Source: Hirundichthys speculiger (taxonomy: Eukaryota > Chordata > Actinopteri > Beloniformes > Exocoetidae). Taken from it: a stretch of 64,000 bases of DNA. The notes below the pieces were generated by a model, which did no database searches, was not told the origin of the DNA, and saw only the letters and a program-made list of their open reading frames with translations. The position numbers and the translations under genes are program-made. Positions 10,802 to 23,285 of the stretch are shown here, piece after piece. Positions within the stretch are counted from its first letter, which is position 1; every line of letters begins with the position of its first letter. The stretch spans positions 186,001 to 250,000 of the forward strand of contig JAGFBZ010002560.1 in the NCBI GenBank assembly GCA_018398805.1. Reading direction: 5' to 3'.

Positions 10802-13556
10802 AAACAAACAAACAAAACATCATATTAGACTGGTACAAAAGATGGTTTTGGTCTCCATGTCTTGATTTCAGGACATGACTGCTGTAAAAAAGGGGAGATG
10901 AGGTTGGGAAGGGTGGGTGTAAAATTGTCTCATCAGTTCAAAATATATTGAACTACACATTTATGCACAATCACGGTCTGAGTGACAGCTGCGTTGCCGT
11001 CTACGGTGCCAGTCTGTGGTGCTTTTGGTGAACTTGACTCCTGAGGATGAAGCGAAGTGAAGAACAGCCACCAGGAGCCATTAATGGATTTGCAAAGATT
11101 GACAGGTAAGTATCTGAAAACTTGAAGCCCAACTCTGTAGTTTTGAGATTCATTTTTTTTTTCTTATGTAGGTCATTGCAGCAACAACAGCAGAAATGGT
11201 CTTTTTAAACCTTGTCTGGGTTCTTTACAGTGCTGCAGTTCAGAGAGAACTTCTTATTACATACTATAAAAGTGCTTAATGTGCTGGATTGAACAGCTTT
11301 CAATCAAATCCAAATGATTGACGGACAACGTGGGGCGCTGGGAACGAGTTCACAGACTGTCCAGTTAGAGGTGAAAATCATTGTGAATATTTCTTAACGC
11401 GTGTCTGTGTATCCCAACTTTGTTCGGAGCTACAAAACAAAACTATCTCCTCTGTGAAGCTGTTTACCCTGATGCAGCGCAGATTGTCTTGTGGCCGTGT
11501 TATCACCCCCGTCACATGATATTGTTTGCATGTACGCAGACTTTGATATCTGTCAAGCGGAGACAGACTTCTAATCACTTTTCAACAAGCCCTGTGTTCC
11601 TCTAAACCTCATGAAAAATCATCTGCTCTGCCAGAAGCTCCTCTCCCCGAAAGATAGCGGAAGCATCACAAGGCGCACATGTGAGGAGATTCTTGTCTGA
11701 TGGGGAGAAAAAAGGGGGATTCAGTTTTATGTGTCTGCAACCCAAGCTGTGTTTTCCAGGTCCTTGTCCATTAATCTCCCATCGTCCTCGGATCACGCTG
11801 CATCCCGCCCGTCATTTCCTGCATTTCCTGCATTTCCTGGTGGAGCTGAGAAGAGGATATTCCTTGAAAGGAATATCCTGAGAGCTCACCTCATCTGCGA
11901 CGTGACTGGGTATAAAAAGGGTTCCCCGTCTGCTGAACTGTCACGCCTGCAATGAAACAAAACAAATCTGCACGACAATGTAGCTTGAGTTTTTCTGTTG
12001 TTGTTTAATCCAAACCAATACCATGGACTCATTCTGAATAGCTCAAGAAAATAACACGCTGCGCTAAAATTCAACCTTTTTACCTTTTTCATGGCACCTC
12101 CTGATTACAAACAAATCCTAGAAGCTGATGTGAGCTACTTGATAGCAGCGCCTTCAGTTCCTGACAGGATGCATTTTTTACCTCGGCCATCTGCCAGTGC
12201 ACAGTAGATGTTATGGCTGCAGCAGTTGTCAGGGAAGCAGCAACAGAGCGTTCGCCTCGCTATAACTTTTGTTTGCCTTAAAACAGGAAGGCAGGTTTCC
12301 TCTCGGCGTACCCGCTTCCTGGCCTCTGCTCGGCAACAGGGATGGAGTTGCCAGGAGCTCCTCGAGGGGTCAACGCGGAGCTCTCCGTCAGCTGTAACTC
12401 TGAACGCTGTGTACGTCTGCGGTACAAATCTGAGAGAGTCTGAAGCAAATCTGCGGTCCGACAGGTGTGTATGGACGTGTTCAGGTAGAAACTGTGAGCT
12501 CGTTCTTGTCCTCACGTGGTAGAAAGTGGACCCGTCCTGCCTGTTATCTCCTTCTCTTCCCAAAAGCTCCTGACATCCAACGCCATAATTAGCAATCAGT
12601 CTCGCCCCGGTGGCTCCATTTACTGACCTGGTACACACACGCACACACACACACACGCACACACACACACACGCACACACACACACACCGGACTAATTAA
12701 TGGTCGTCTGGAAAGGGTGGCTTATCTGCTCACGTCTGTGTTGTATCTGCAGAACGTTCTCATCAGCTACACAGAGTCCTTGTGGACTGCAGCTTTAGGC
12801 CAAGAGAGCACAACAACAGTCTCCCGTGTGACAAAAGTACAGCAGAGACACAAGATAACGACTCAGAAGAGGCGCTTCTTCAAATGAAATGAGATTATGT
12901 TGAGCTGGAACTAACAGAGACGTGCTCCAGACTCGCTAAACAAAGCAGGAGCACATCGGAGTTCAATAATATAATAAAGGGGCACTTTAACCAATATATG
13001 TCATTTCCATAATAATCAGTTTTAGAGGCATCAAATCTACTACTTTTTATTCAGTGCCAAAGAAAAGACAGAAAAACCATTTATTCTAGCAAAGTTATGT
13101 TATGAAATGTGACATGTGAGTTTTCTGGATAGAGAGTAACTGTGGCGTCTTCTCCGTGGTTGGAGAAGGACAGTCATCCATGCAGAGCAGAGAAAACAGA
13201 GGAAACACGAGGTGGTCGGCAGAAACAATAAACTAAACGGAGCTAAATAACCATGAACGTCTGGCGGTCATGTGATGCAGCCGTTTGTTCTCTTCTCAGT
13301 TCCTTTAAGAGGCTGTTCATCGTTTTTCAAGAAAGACCAACGACAACATCTATCATCAGCGCTGTAGCCTGGTAGCAGACGGAGACAAAGCTGACCATCA
13401 TGATTCAGAAATATATATTTTTTCTTTGGATTTGTTTATGTTTACAGGGTAACTTGAGCCAAAGAGCGTCTCGTATGTACCCAACAGGCTTCAAATAGAC
13501 CCAAATATGAGGATGTGAAGCTAGCAGACCGTCAAAGGTGGATGGATTTAATGTCT
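10802..13556. other. gene-free stretch with hairpin and CA microsatellite
   Basis: Three tandem CATTTCCTG units (about 11813-11839) precede a perfect 12-bp inverted repeat, AGGATATTCCTT / AAGGAATATCCT, at 11854-11879. A mixed (CA)n/(CACG)n tract lies at about 12633-12687. Open frames at 12135-12686 and 12208-12522 show no domain and partly read the microsatellite. Confidence 0.55.
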
Positions 13557-13564
13557 ATTAGGCC

Positions 13565-14831
13565 AGTGCTTCTCAGTTATTTTCTTCAAAAATTCAAATG
13601 AAGCGCACAAGGCTGAAACGAAACACACAGTTTCTTCCCGACTGCAGTGGGCCTCATCAACAAGGCCCAGGACCCCCACTGTCTCTGACTGCCCCCCCCT
13701 CCCTAACACATACACGTTATATTAACGTAAAGTCCCTCTGCGTTACATTAACGCACAACTGTGGACTACAGGCCATTACAAAATTAAAAAAAAAAACAAA
13801 AAAAACAAACATTTCCCATATTGTCCATGCCTCTAACTTTAATTTATAATATTTATATGTCATTCTATTGTGCATTTATTCCATTTTAGTACCTGTTCTA
13901 TATTTTTTCTTTATTTCCTATATTTCTATATTTTTCTTATATCTTATATGTTTATATGTTCTGCACCAGACATCAAGCTAAATTCCTTGTATGTGAAAAC
14001 GTACCTGGCAATAAAACTGTTTCTGATTCTGATTCTGATCAAATCAAGAACGAGTCTCAGGAAGCAACAAGAACCTACACGGGATACGCAGGAAAATCGA
14101 GGCCTGTGATTGGCTGCTACGACGGTCATTACTGTGCCATCGGTTGTCTGTACGCTGATTGGCTGACATGCGTCCCTGCATCTCCCATCTCTTGCTCTTG
14201 TAAGACAGAGCCGAGTTTAATGCTGATACACTTGAAGTTTCCATTCATCCGTTCTGAATATCGCTTGCTTATTTCAGTGATTTAGTGCCGTTTCAAAGTT
14301 AACTCATTCACTGCCATTGACGTCTATAGACGTCATTTGGGTCTAATATGTGTCACCGGGGTTGCTAGGCAGAACATCAAAATAAATATCAGTTTTGAAC
14401 ATTGTAGTTAGTGTTCTGATCCTCCAGATGGCAGCATCACCACTCTCTATAAAGCCGTCGTTTCCGGAGGAATTGCGAGTGAGAGAAAAGATGGCGCAGC
14501 ACATTCTACTGCTGATTACAGAGGAACGACGGAATGAGGTAGAACAAACTTTTGTTTTCGAAAAAGTGGAACTTCTCGATAAGTTGAGGGGATACTCCAC
14601 ATTGCGGTTTTTCACCATTCGCGGAGGGGTCGCAGCCCCCATTAACCGCGAAGTGCGAGGGTTCACTGTAATCCCTGCGCACACTGCGACAATGACACCA
14701 CCGCCGCCTGCTGGAGTATATGTGCAATTACACTTTATTACAGTATAGCAAAAAAAAAAAAAAAAGCATGTTCCCTGGGGTCATACAGCGCCCCCCGCAA
14801 GGGGTCGCGCCCCACTATTTGAGAAGGACTG
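13565..14831. mobile_element. composite hAT-like element with nested non-LTR tail
   Basis: The left end AGTGCTTCTCAGTTATT and the reverse of the right end (AGTCCTTCTCAAATAGT) form an inverted repeat. Flanks ATTAGGCC (13557-13564) and ATTTAGCC (14832-14839) match at 6 of 8 positions, consistent with an aged hAT duplication. The interior holds a separate non-LTR 3' end and a segment with CATTCACTGCCATTGACGTC, itself reminiscent of another fish repeat. The open frame at 14395-14748 inside it was not recognised. Confidence 0.55.
13830..14040 (+). mobile_element. non-LTR retrotransposon 3' end with (GATTCT)n tail
   Basis: An AT-rich stretch leads into ATTCCTTGTATGTGAAAACGTACC, then TGGCAATAAAACTG and two to three GATTCT units. 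I recognise this as the 3' untranslated end of a fish LINE, whose polyadenylation-like AATAAA is followed by a hexamer tail in place of poly-A. The 5' part is missing, as usual for 5'-truncated insertions. It lies inside the 13565-14831 element. Confidence 0.65.
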
Positions 14832-14839
14832 ATTTAGCC

Positions 14840-16732
14840 TGACTCTCGTTGAGTCGAACAAAACCAGGTGGTTGTGTACTTCAAGGGTCCCAATGGGACC
14901 GAGAGTAGAAACTGATCCGCAAAGATCATCTGAAAGGCCAGCTGTGTTTCATAGTATAAGAAAATATCGGAGGAAGAGACAAGACATGAAAGGTGAGTGA
15001 ATATTAGAGACCCTCGGTGCTCAGTTACCTTTTCTATCGAGTTCGGTGTCGAAACATTCTGCCAACTCTGCTCCTGCAGTGTTGCACACCGGCCTCTTAG
15101 CAGGGTAACCGCTAAGGCACAGAAGTGAAATTCTACTTGCTGTCTGGGTTTGGTGGTTCTGGCGGATGACTGGAGGGTTCTGGAGGGCGACTAAGGTGAG
15201 CACCCGTCTATCTAGTCTTTCCACAACATCTGTCATGCAAGTAAGACGACCTAGCAATTTACACCTTAAGCCAGATTAGTTCTTCCTGTATGGATTATTT
15301 ACACACCAACTTGGCTAAACTCTGCTATGAAGAGTATGTGGCGCTCTAACGGGGCGGTAACAGTTTCCTTCTCTGACCGAGCCATTACTGGTTCCCAGTA
15401 ATCAGTGTAGCTGGTCCTGCTGGGACGGAGTCTAATCAGCATCACTTCTCCTCACCGCTGGTCAACCTAAAGCTTCAGTGTCTTTGGCTGCCCGCTGACC
15501 CAGTTGAATAAGCCAGGCAGCAAATGAAAGGGCGAAGGAGAGAGAGCGCCGTATGACAGGAGGGGAAAAAAGAAAATGTGTGAGACTAAAAAGAATAATT
15601 AAAGAAAAGAAATCAAGACAGGACAGCAGGCGCTCCTCGCTGCCTTTGTCCTATTGGCTAAGAGTCCACCTGGTGCCAGTGGCAAATGATGACATCACTG
15701 TGTGAAGCCCAGCGGGGGAGGGCGGGACCTCTAATGCTTCTAGTTACCGTGGCAACAGGTTCACTCGCTCGTGTGCTTGTTTGAGTTATTCAGTGCATTG
15801 TTTCACCTTTGCCAAGTGTAACGTAGGCCGTCTTTCATCCCGTCTTTCTCGATGTTCATTCTTTTCCCATCTGAGCAGCACTTTGTCATCCAAGAAAGGG
15901 CTTTTCTCCTCCATCCATCCTCCCTGTTTAACCCTACTGATCTCACATCTCCACCCAGTACTTCTCCTCCCCCCTCTCAACTCCTCTCTTCCTCTTTTGC
16001 ACTCCTCCTCTTCACTCCTTTCAGTATTCAGCAGAGTCTATCGTAAGTGGATTGGTGGTGCGCCCACTTAAAAGGAGTGGAGGAATCACACCGCTAATCC
16101 CATTGTGACAGGACCAAGCCAATATGTGCGCGCGTGCGCGTGGTCCGTGCACGCTCAGGAAAAGAGCGAGCGTCTCAGAGTGAGTGACATTATTTTCAGG
16201 CACGAGGGGGTAAAAATGCGTTTGAAAAAAAAAAAGTGGGGGGAAGAAGAGAGGGATATCCTGTGGATGTAAAAGACGGGGAGATAGAGGGCTCTTTGTG
16301 AGCGAGTTTGTCTTGTTAAATCAGGCATATAACACCAGCTTTTATAGGAAAGCCTCTCTAGACTCCGGTGATAAGTGGCAGGCTGCTCTGATCTGAACAT
16401 GAAAGACCCAGCAGAGGGAAGAGGGAGAAAAGGTGGAGAGGAGAGAAAGTGGAGGAGGAGAACATTAAAGAGGGAAGCAAAGAATGGAGGGTCATGGTGG
16501 TCTGTCCAAAAGGATTTTTCGCTGGCGGGGCGACTGTTTTGTCAAAGAGAGGGTTTAGGTGAAGGGTAATATGACTTTAGGGATGCATGTATGTATTCAT
16601 GCATCTATGAACTGAAGAAAGCAACAAGTCCTTCAGACTAGAACGCTGTTTTCTTTAACATATAAGTCAAATATTCTCCACGAACCTCCATCTTGACATC
16701 CACCTTCCTCAGCTACGTGTTTGGTCTCTGAA
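14840..16732. other. gene-free stretch, pyrimidine-rich in part
   Basis: The block at about 15835-16020 is strongly C/T-rich on the plus strand, which creates long frames without stops on both strands. No domain was seen. No repeat family was recognised. Confidence 0.5.
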
Positions 16733-17053
16733 TAAAGGTGGGCGGATCGAATCCAAATATCGATAATATCGATACCAATGCTGGTATTGATATTGAATGA
16801 TACTCATGTAAAAAGATTGATACTCAAGCTTTTTATCTCTTCCACAGTGCAAATTCATTAAAGTCGCTGTGTCCTCCTCCCCCTCCCCCCTCGTCTCCTC
16901 TTGACGTTGCATCGTTACGTGGCTCAGCGGCGCCACCCAAACAAGCATGCAGGTAGATTCAGCCTGGCGCCTCTTCCCGGGCCCCCCCACTCAGTGGTAT
17001 CTCTCCCCCCTCGTCGACAGACACACCTCACAGAGAGAGAAAGAAAAAGAAAA

Positions 17054-17200
17054 AGGAGTGCGGTTTGGCTGTATTTTAATCCCGAAAACGAAACAACGGC
17101 AAGTTGTGTAGTTGGTAAAAAGGCTAAAATATACAGTGGAAACACAACACATGTATTAAAACTTTGCGCAAGAAAACGAAGAGCTGCAGAAACAGAGAGA
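17054..17200 (+). pseudogene. degenerate BED zinc finger of a hAT transposase
   Basis: The open frame 16901-17362 (153 codons) contains a stretch at residues about 52-95 reading KRSAVWLYFNPENETTASC, then VVGKKAKIYSGNTTHVLK, which matches the BED finger order of ZBED1/Hobo-Ac-type transposases. The first Cys is present. The second Cys of C-x2-C is Gly, and the two zinc-binding His positions near LLKHLRRKH in intact family members read as Leu and Arg. Zinc binding is therefore lost. No downstream dimerisation or RNase-H-like region follows; the frame ends and a LINE tail interrupts the element. This is a remnant and not a gene. Confidence 0.65.
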
Positions 17201-17451
17201 GGAGGAGAGACATCCTCCATCTCTGGCCCTGACAGACTCTCAACCCTGACAGACGTCGATTATTGGCAGACGCCTTTCAGTCCAACAGAGAGTATCCAGG
17301 TAGGTCAAAGTGGTCATCTTAAGCATCAAATCATATCAACTTTCAAAGTACTTGTTACTTAAATCATATGTTACTGGAGGCAACTCAAAAAAATCTGATT
17401 AAGACCTTGAAATAACCCAGGACATGTCATGTATCCCAATAAAAGGTGTTA

Positions 17452-17565
17452 TCTAAGATAAAATAACATTAGATAAACCTTTATTTGTACCACAACAGAG
17501 AAGTTTATAGAGTTAAAGCAACAGGAAAGTGCACACAGTGCAAACAAAATTACACAAGGATTGAA
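17452..17565 (-). mobile_element. minus-oriented non-LTR 3' tail with AGATA repeats
   Basis: On the plus strand the segment reads AAGATAAAATAACATTAGATAAACC followed by TTTATTTGTACCACAAC. This is the reversed 3' end of a fish LINE whose tail is iterated TATCT, a layout familiar from teleosts. It is short, 5'-truncated and nested in the 16733-17899 element. Confidence 0.5.
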
Positions 17566-17899
17566 ATATATAATATAATAGTTGGACTAGAAAAAATTTT
17601 ATGAACAGAACAATTCAACTCCAAGGAATATTCACACAAAAATGTTAATCGTGATAATAAAGTATTTTGCCGTCACCTATAAAGTTTGCTGAAATTCTAT
17701 CCTAGGTTTTAACGAAATAATCCAAAGACAAAAATCACAAAAACACAAAAAAGTCAGCAGTTTTATGATGGATCAAGCTTAATATGAAAAAGTATTGGTA
17801 TTGGTATCGTATCGACATCAGTATTGGTATCGGCGATACTGGCCCTGCATTTACTTGGTATCGGATCGATGCGAAAATTCCCAGTATCGCCCAGTTCTA

Positions 17900-19794
17900 G
17901 TATGTTAGTGTAACATTTCAGTGGGAAAATAAAATATAGGAAATTGACCCCACTTCTCTGTTTTGCAATAATGACTTTTTTTTGAAAATCTATTCTTTTC
18001 ATAGTAAATGACACAGATGCACAAAAGCACACATGGACAGATTGTACATGAATGTATATCTTACAAATAAATGATAAAACATTATATTTTAACTCAGAAA
18101 AACTGTCTATATTTAATCTCCACAGCTGCAGTAGAACAGTCATATTTATAAAAGACACAACAACTGCCATAGTGTTCCCCGTTCATGCTGTTTTAGCTAA
18201 AGAAGACAAACTAAGAGTGATGAAGAACACATTGATCGGCCTCAGTGTTTGTTCCTGACTAACGCAGGATCTTTGTTGTTTACTCTGGACAACATGCTGG
18301 AATCTGTGCGTGAATCTTCTGGCTCCAGTGTAAATCCACGTTGTCCTGTCACCGGCTACATTTGGACCCAAAAGCAGACCACTCAGACTCAGGAGGATGG
18401 TTCTGGTGAATATAAGCAACAACGATCCACGTCCATGTTAGAATGCCGGAGGATGATCTCTGTCCACATGACATCACCTTTGACACGTGTTGCTGTTTAC
18501 AACCACAAGAGCCCCCTGTACCTGGATGATCCATATGCACACGAGGAAGCGATGGTGAAAACAGCGCATGTCCGTTTTAGTGGTTCCGCTCATTTCACCT
18601 CTTACCAAGACATCTATCTCATCACTGTGGGATGAAAACTCCACAATCTTGCAGCCAAAGAGTTAAACTTAACTCTTTTCATTTCTGTTGCATGGTCTCA
18701 TTCTCATTCATGTAGAAGTCTGTGTGAATGTTCAAAATGAGTCAAAAACACAGTATTTGGGTGGAATGAACAAAAATATTGATATAATCGATGAAATATG
18801 ATTAGATTTCCCAGTCTGGTACCTCAGACGGGTCAAATGGTGGTTCCACCTGGACACACCTGATCTGTAAAACTGCTCCTGTTCACTTCTTTGGTGATGT
18901 GAATCTGCACAGCTGTATCATTGCTTCTAAAAGCTTTCCGTTTGCCCGTCCACATCAGACCGCGACAGCTGCTATTTAAACTTAAGCGTCTGCAGCAGAT
19001 CCACATTTCCTGTTTTTGAGGCTCAGAGTAGTGTGGATCCAAGGTGCGGCTGTTAAAACTGCGTTTTAAAATGAAAACTTTAAACTGGCGTGGACACAGG
19101 CTCACCAGGCCTTGACCTGGGATCCCGGCTTGTGGCTTCGTCCCGTACCTGGCTTCGCTCAGCAGACCAGAGAGGCCCGAGGCCCGGTGTGACAGGAGAG
19201 AGACAGCTGGTAAGGCTTGGCCACCGCTGGCTCTATGAAACAGTTTTATGGAGGTGAGTGCATGCAGCAGCCAGCAGGTGTTCATGGAGGAGGTGAATAA
19301 TGAATTGCAGCGAAGCCCACCAGGAGCTGCTTCTGCAATTAACCACACTTAGAGGAGGGGAGAGGGAGAGGGCGAGGGCGAGAGAGAAACTGCTTAATCA
19401 GAAGCAGTCGCCATGAAAGGGGAATTTATCAAATGCAGTCTACTCTGTATATTCTCTTAATATCGTCCCAGTCATGCATGTTAATCTAACATATTTATTG
19501 TAATTTATTGTAATGCAGTCCGGCGCACCGTCACCAGCAACTGTGACCTTATTAAGCATCAGCAATGTAAAAAAAAAAAAAATTGAAATGCTGCAGCTCA
19601 TGAAAGCAGAATGTAAGGGTGGAATAAAAGCTGAAAATAGAGGCAAACTGAAACCGATTAGGGCTGACGTATGAGCGTTATAAAGCCAAGGTGGCCAACT
19701 CAGTCACGATTTATCAGGTCCTTGTGTAGTGACTCATGAATGATGAACTGAGAACAGTATTAAATGCAGCAGATACTCAGAATTTAAAGCAGAT
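17900..19794. other. gene-free stretch
   Basis: A plus-strand open frame at 18249-18635 (128 codons) and a minus-strand frame at 18833-19348 (171 codons) were inspected. Neither has a domain, signal peptide or splice context that I recognise. A purine-rich run lies at about 19353-19388. Confidence 0.5.
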
Positions 19795-20700
19795 TAGGGA
19801 TGTAACGATATGGAAAATCTGATATATCGATTATAGTGACCAAATTATCACGGTTTACGATATTATCGCGGTATTCTTAATTGCTGTACAAATGTCCAAA
19901 AGACACAAACATTTAAATAATTTCACAAAATCTTGTGATTTTCTTGTCATACTAAAACATTAGAAGCCAAAACTGGCAACAACTGGCATAGAAAGAGGTT
20001 TTTTTTAAATGAACAAAATAAATAACAGAAACAAAGCTTATTTGTCTGGTGCAAATTTAAATAAACATTTTAACAACCATAGTAGGTCAAAATATGCATT
20101 TGAAGTGTTACTCCCTGTTGCAGTACTTTTTTCTTGTATGCTCTACAGACAGAATAATTGTCCTCCACCAGTTGTCCCTCTGCATTCTTGAGAAAAAAAA
20201 ATATATCCCCAGACCTCAGATTTTGTTCTTTTAGTGGCTTGATAAATGTCCTGCGTGCTATCACCACTTTCCGCCATGCTCACTGTTATAGTGTGAGCAG
20301 TATAAAGACAGGAACTTGGATTTCCTATTTTGTTGTACAACACTTGAACGCCCCTCGGTATCTCCCTCCCACTGTTTCCCAGCACTCCTGGTTTGCTATG
20401 TTAACGTACCGGCCTGTAAGAGTTGAACTGCAGTTGTTCCAGATAAAGTTTATAAACCGAATGTAAGTCTTCATGTGGTTTCTTCTTAAGGAGTTGAAGT
20501 TTCCACACTCACATTACGATACCGATGTTACAAGCTACATATTCACGCGAGACCCAGTCACGAGTCGCTCGCAGACCTGAATGAGGCTGATATTACACAT
20601 CCTGGTAATCGACCGCGACAATGAGATGTCAAACATAAACGGTCATCATTATCGCGTAAAATTTTCTCTGCGCTTTACCGTAATACCGGTAACCGGTTAA
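19795..20700. mobile_element. hAT-like element, right end missing
   Basis: The left end TAGGGATGTAACGATATGG leads into iterated TATCGATTAT and TTATCACGGT motifs, as in fish hAT elements ending TAGGGATGTAACGATA. The interior and a right subterminal block (TTATCGCG, TACCGTAATACCGG) are present, but the expected mirror end CGTTACATCCCTA is not. The right boundary is approximate. Confidence 0.6.
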
Positions 20701-20815
20701 CTCAAGTTAACTCAAACCAACGTGACTATGTGCTCGTGCTCTGACGTTAATCACTTTGTTAAAGCACCACAAAAGAACTTATGCAATTTTCAGCTCAGAG
20801 GGTGCCCCCTAGGGT

Positions 20816-21291
20816 CAGTGTTGCCAGATGTATGATGATTATTGTATTTGTACGATAATTTAGACCTTTGTACGATGTACAATTAATTGTAAAAAAAAAA
20901 AAACCCAAATGTACAATAATTTCGACTTTTCCATGAAACTCCTGTTTAGCTATTTCAAATTAAAAGCTTTTAAGCAACAAAATGTCGGGGTGCTTATATT
21001 GTGATGGGGTCATAGGAAGTGAAATGTGTTCATGTGGTGTCACTTGTGAGTTTGAGTGGAAGGTGGCGATAGTGCGCCGAAACCAGGAGGCCAACTGCTG
21101 TAATGCTAATGCGAAGAAGAAGAAGAAGAAGGCTCTGACGACTCCTGTCGCTACAATAAAGACCAAACACAGCTAAAGCGCATTCAATGTTTGCTGCGTC
21201 ACGGTTGGATTTAGGGTACGATAGTTTGGGCTAAAATACAATAATTTTAGGGTCTGTACGATAACTTCTTTTTCAACATCTGGCATCACGG
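20816..21291. mobile_element. non-autonomous element with GTTGCCAGATGT termini (476 bp)
   Basis: The left end CAGTGTTGCCAGATGT and the reverse of the right end (CGTGATGCCAGATGTTG) are inverted repeats. Both are followed by iterated GTACGATAATTT motifs. Flanks CCTAGGGT (20808-20815) and CCTAGAGG (21292-21299) match at 6 of 8 positions, suggesting hAT. An internal open frame at 20982-21176 has several Cys residues but was not recognised. Confidence 0.65.
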
Positions 21292-21299
21292 CCTAGAGG

Positions 21300-23285
21300 C
21301 GAGGAGGTTAAGTTGATTTGACAACGTTATACGTACAACATCACATGTGGATGCGAAACACATGAGCGGCACCCAAAGATGTCACCTGGCCAGGTAAAGT
21401 AATAGAGTTTGGACACAGATATCGGTGTTTTTGATGTGTTGTGAGTAAACACAGTTGTCGTTGGAGATGACTGGGATGCGACGGTGAAGTTTTGGCTGGT
21501 TTCTGAGGACAGCAGGGATGGGAGACCATTAAACCTGGTTGGCTCTATGTGAAAATAATCAGCTATGCCTTCAAATAAGACTGAAACCGACATATTAGTC
21601 TGAAAAAAAAACTCCTTTGTGCAGCTTTTAAACACTTACCGTTTTGATATCGACATAGAAGTAGCTGTTGCTCTTAACACCCTGTAGGTGTTTCAGCTGT
21701 TGGGATTCCAATTAGATTTGATTTTTTTATACCTTTAAGGTAAAAAGGACGTTGGACGTGTGGCGTTGTGATTTCTCCATGCTGCCCTGAAAGCACCGTC
21801 TCACCGAAGGCGACCGTTCAACAGACGGCTGGTACCTCTGACAGAACTCAGAGACAGAGCTCACCTGGCCTGATAACTCCTCATAAAGATCAGCTCACGT
21901 CATCAAATGTCTCTTCGCAGATTTTCCTTCCTAGATGCTCTTCGGTGTCCTCTCACTCTTTCGTTAGATATGTTCATGTATCATACTTGCACTTTAATTT
22001 TTGCTCCATACATCTCAATCGTTTGATTCTCACACTCATCCGTGCATAAAGGGATTATTTTTGTTTCATCTCTGGAGTGATTTACTCCTTCCTGTCGGGT
22101 GTAGGTGGGACCATAAACGCCGCTGTTACGATTCTGTCGTTTCAAAGGAAAAGAATGTTGATGCGTATTAACCTGGGATTGTCGAAGGCACTAAAACAGC
22201 AATATAGTGCTTCCACGATCAGTCTGACTCATTGTTCTCCAACCGGGAGATCTTCGTTAAGCAAACGGAATTACACCCGCGATGTTTCTGGATACACACA
22301 GAGACACTTAAACTGATTAGGGATCACAGGAGGGACTGTCGTCTCAGTCTTTGGCTGTAACTGCCTGCTCTCTTCAGCCTTGGGTTGCATCGTGCCAGCG
22401 TCCCTTCCCTCTTGTTATCCCTCTCCCCTTCATCTCTCCCCTCTCTGCCTTCACACACTCATCACCCACCAGGCGAAAACACACACATCTCTTTCATTTC
22501 TGACACTCCTGTTTTCTTCCCCGCGCTCCCACCACTCCTCGCCCTGTGGGAGGTACAGAGAGATTTATGGAGCCTGAAGTGATATCATTGTTAGCGCTCG
22601 TCTCCTGAGCCCCCTCCTTTATTTCTGAAACGCACAAGCAGAAATAATGAATGATCAAACGTATGCAGGTGACCGAGCAGGCAACGAAAGGACGCACACA
22701 AACACGCCGACGTGCGCCCCCTGTTCTTGGCAGCCTCGTGCTGCTGTCGGTGGGGTTTGTTCCCACGCCGTGGGGAGAGCGTCTCATGATCGTCCAGCTG
22801 CATGTTTGCATAGATGGGGTCTGTGTTTTGCGTGTCAGCCTTCGTCTGCTTCTAACACACGGGTTTAACCCCCCCGGGGAGGAGCCCCTGGTGCCTTGAT
22901 GCGCAGGTTATTTACCACAGCTGACGGCTTGTTCTAGGCTGGCTCACTGGTATCGGCTGTTCCAGTGGGGCCTTGTCACATTACGGTGGATTTCATGGGT
23001 TTTACAGTACAGGCAGTTATCGTTTCTGGTCTGTATGGCTTTCACTGCTGTTACCTAAAATCCTAAATCTCTGTCGTTCAGTAGCTGATGGTTTCAAGGC
23101 TGAATTTTGTCCATAATGCTCTGCATCTTCCAGGACTGGTACCAGTGACCGACACAGTCACATGTCACAGTGTGACATGCAGCGAAACGCTCTATACCAC
23201 TGTCTCCTTTTACACCAGGATAGTAAGCATAAAACTGTGAGGGTATGAAATAAATAGAAAGAAATAAAGTAGATTAAAAAATAAA
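21300..23285. other. gene-free stretch
   Basis: Open frames of 60-105 codons occur on both strands, including one at 22494-22811, but none has a recognisable domain. CT-rich sequence lies at about 22395-22460. Nothing else was identified. Confidence 0.5.

Larger units (their letters stand above)
16733..17899 (+). mobile_element. hAT-like element with dead BED finger and nested LINE tail
   Basis: The left end TAAAGGTGGGCGGATCGA and the reverse of the right end (TAGAACTGGGCGATACTGGG) are related inverted repeats, each followed by iterated ATCGATAC-type motifs. The interior carries a degraded BED zinc finger on the plus strand and a minus-oriented non-LTR tail. Flanks do not give a clear 8-bp duplication. 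I infer a partly deleted autonomous-type element that lost its catalytic region. Confidence 0.65.

Noticed and set aside
11890..11950. TATA-like GGGTATAAAAAGGG with a nearby GACGTGAC
   Set aside because: No downstream exon, leader or CpG signal supports a promoter; an isolated TATA match is expected by chance in this length.
12135..12686. 183-codon minus-strand frame
   Set aside because: Its N-terminus is the CA microsatellite (CVCACVCVC...), and no domain follows.
14395..14748. 117-codon frame inside the composite hAT-like element
   Set aside because: Looks protein-like at its start, but I recognise no transposase or cellular domain, so it was left as part of the element.
18249..18635. 128-codon plus-strand frame
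   Set aside because: No recognisable domain, Kozak support or splice context.
18833..19348. 171-codon minus-strand frame
   Set aside because: No domain and mixed composition; probably chance in a GC-moderate stretch.
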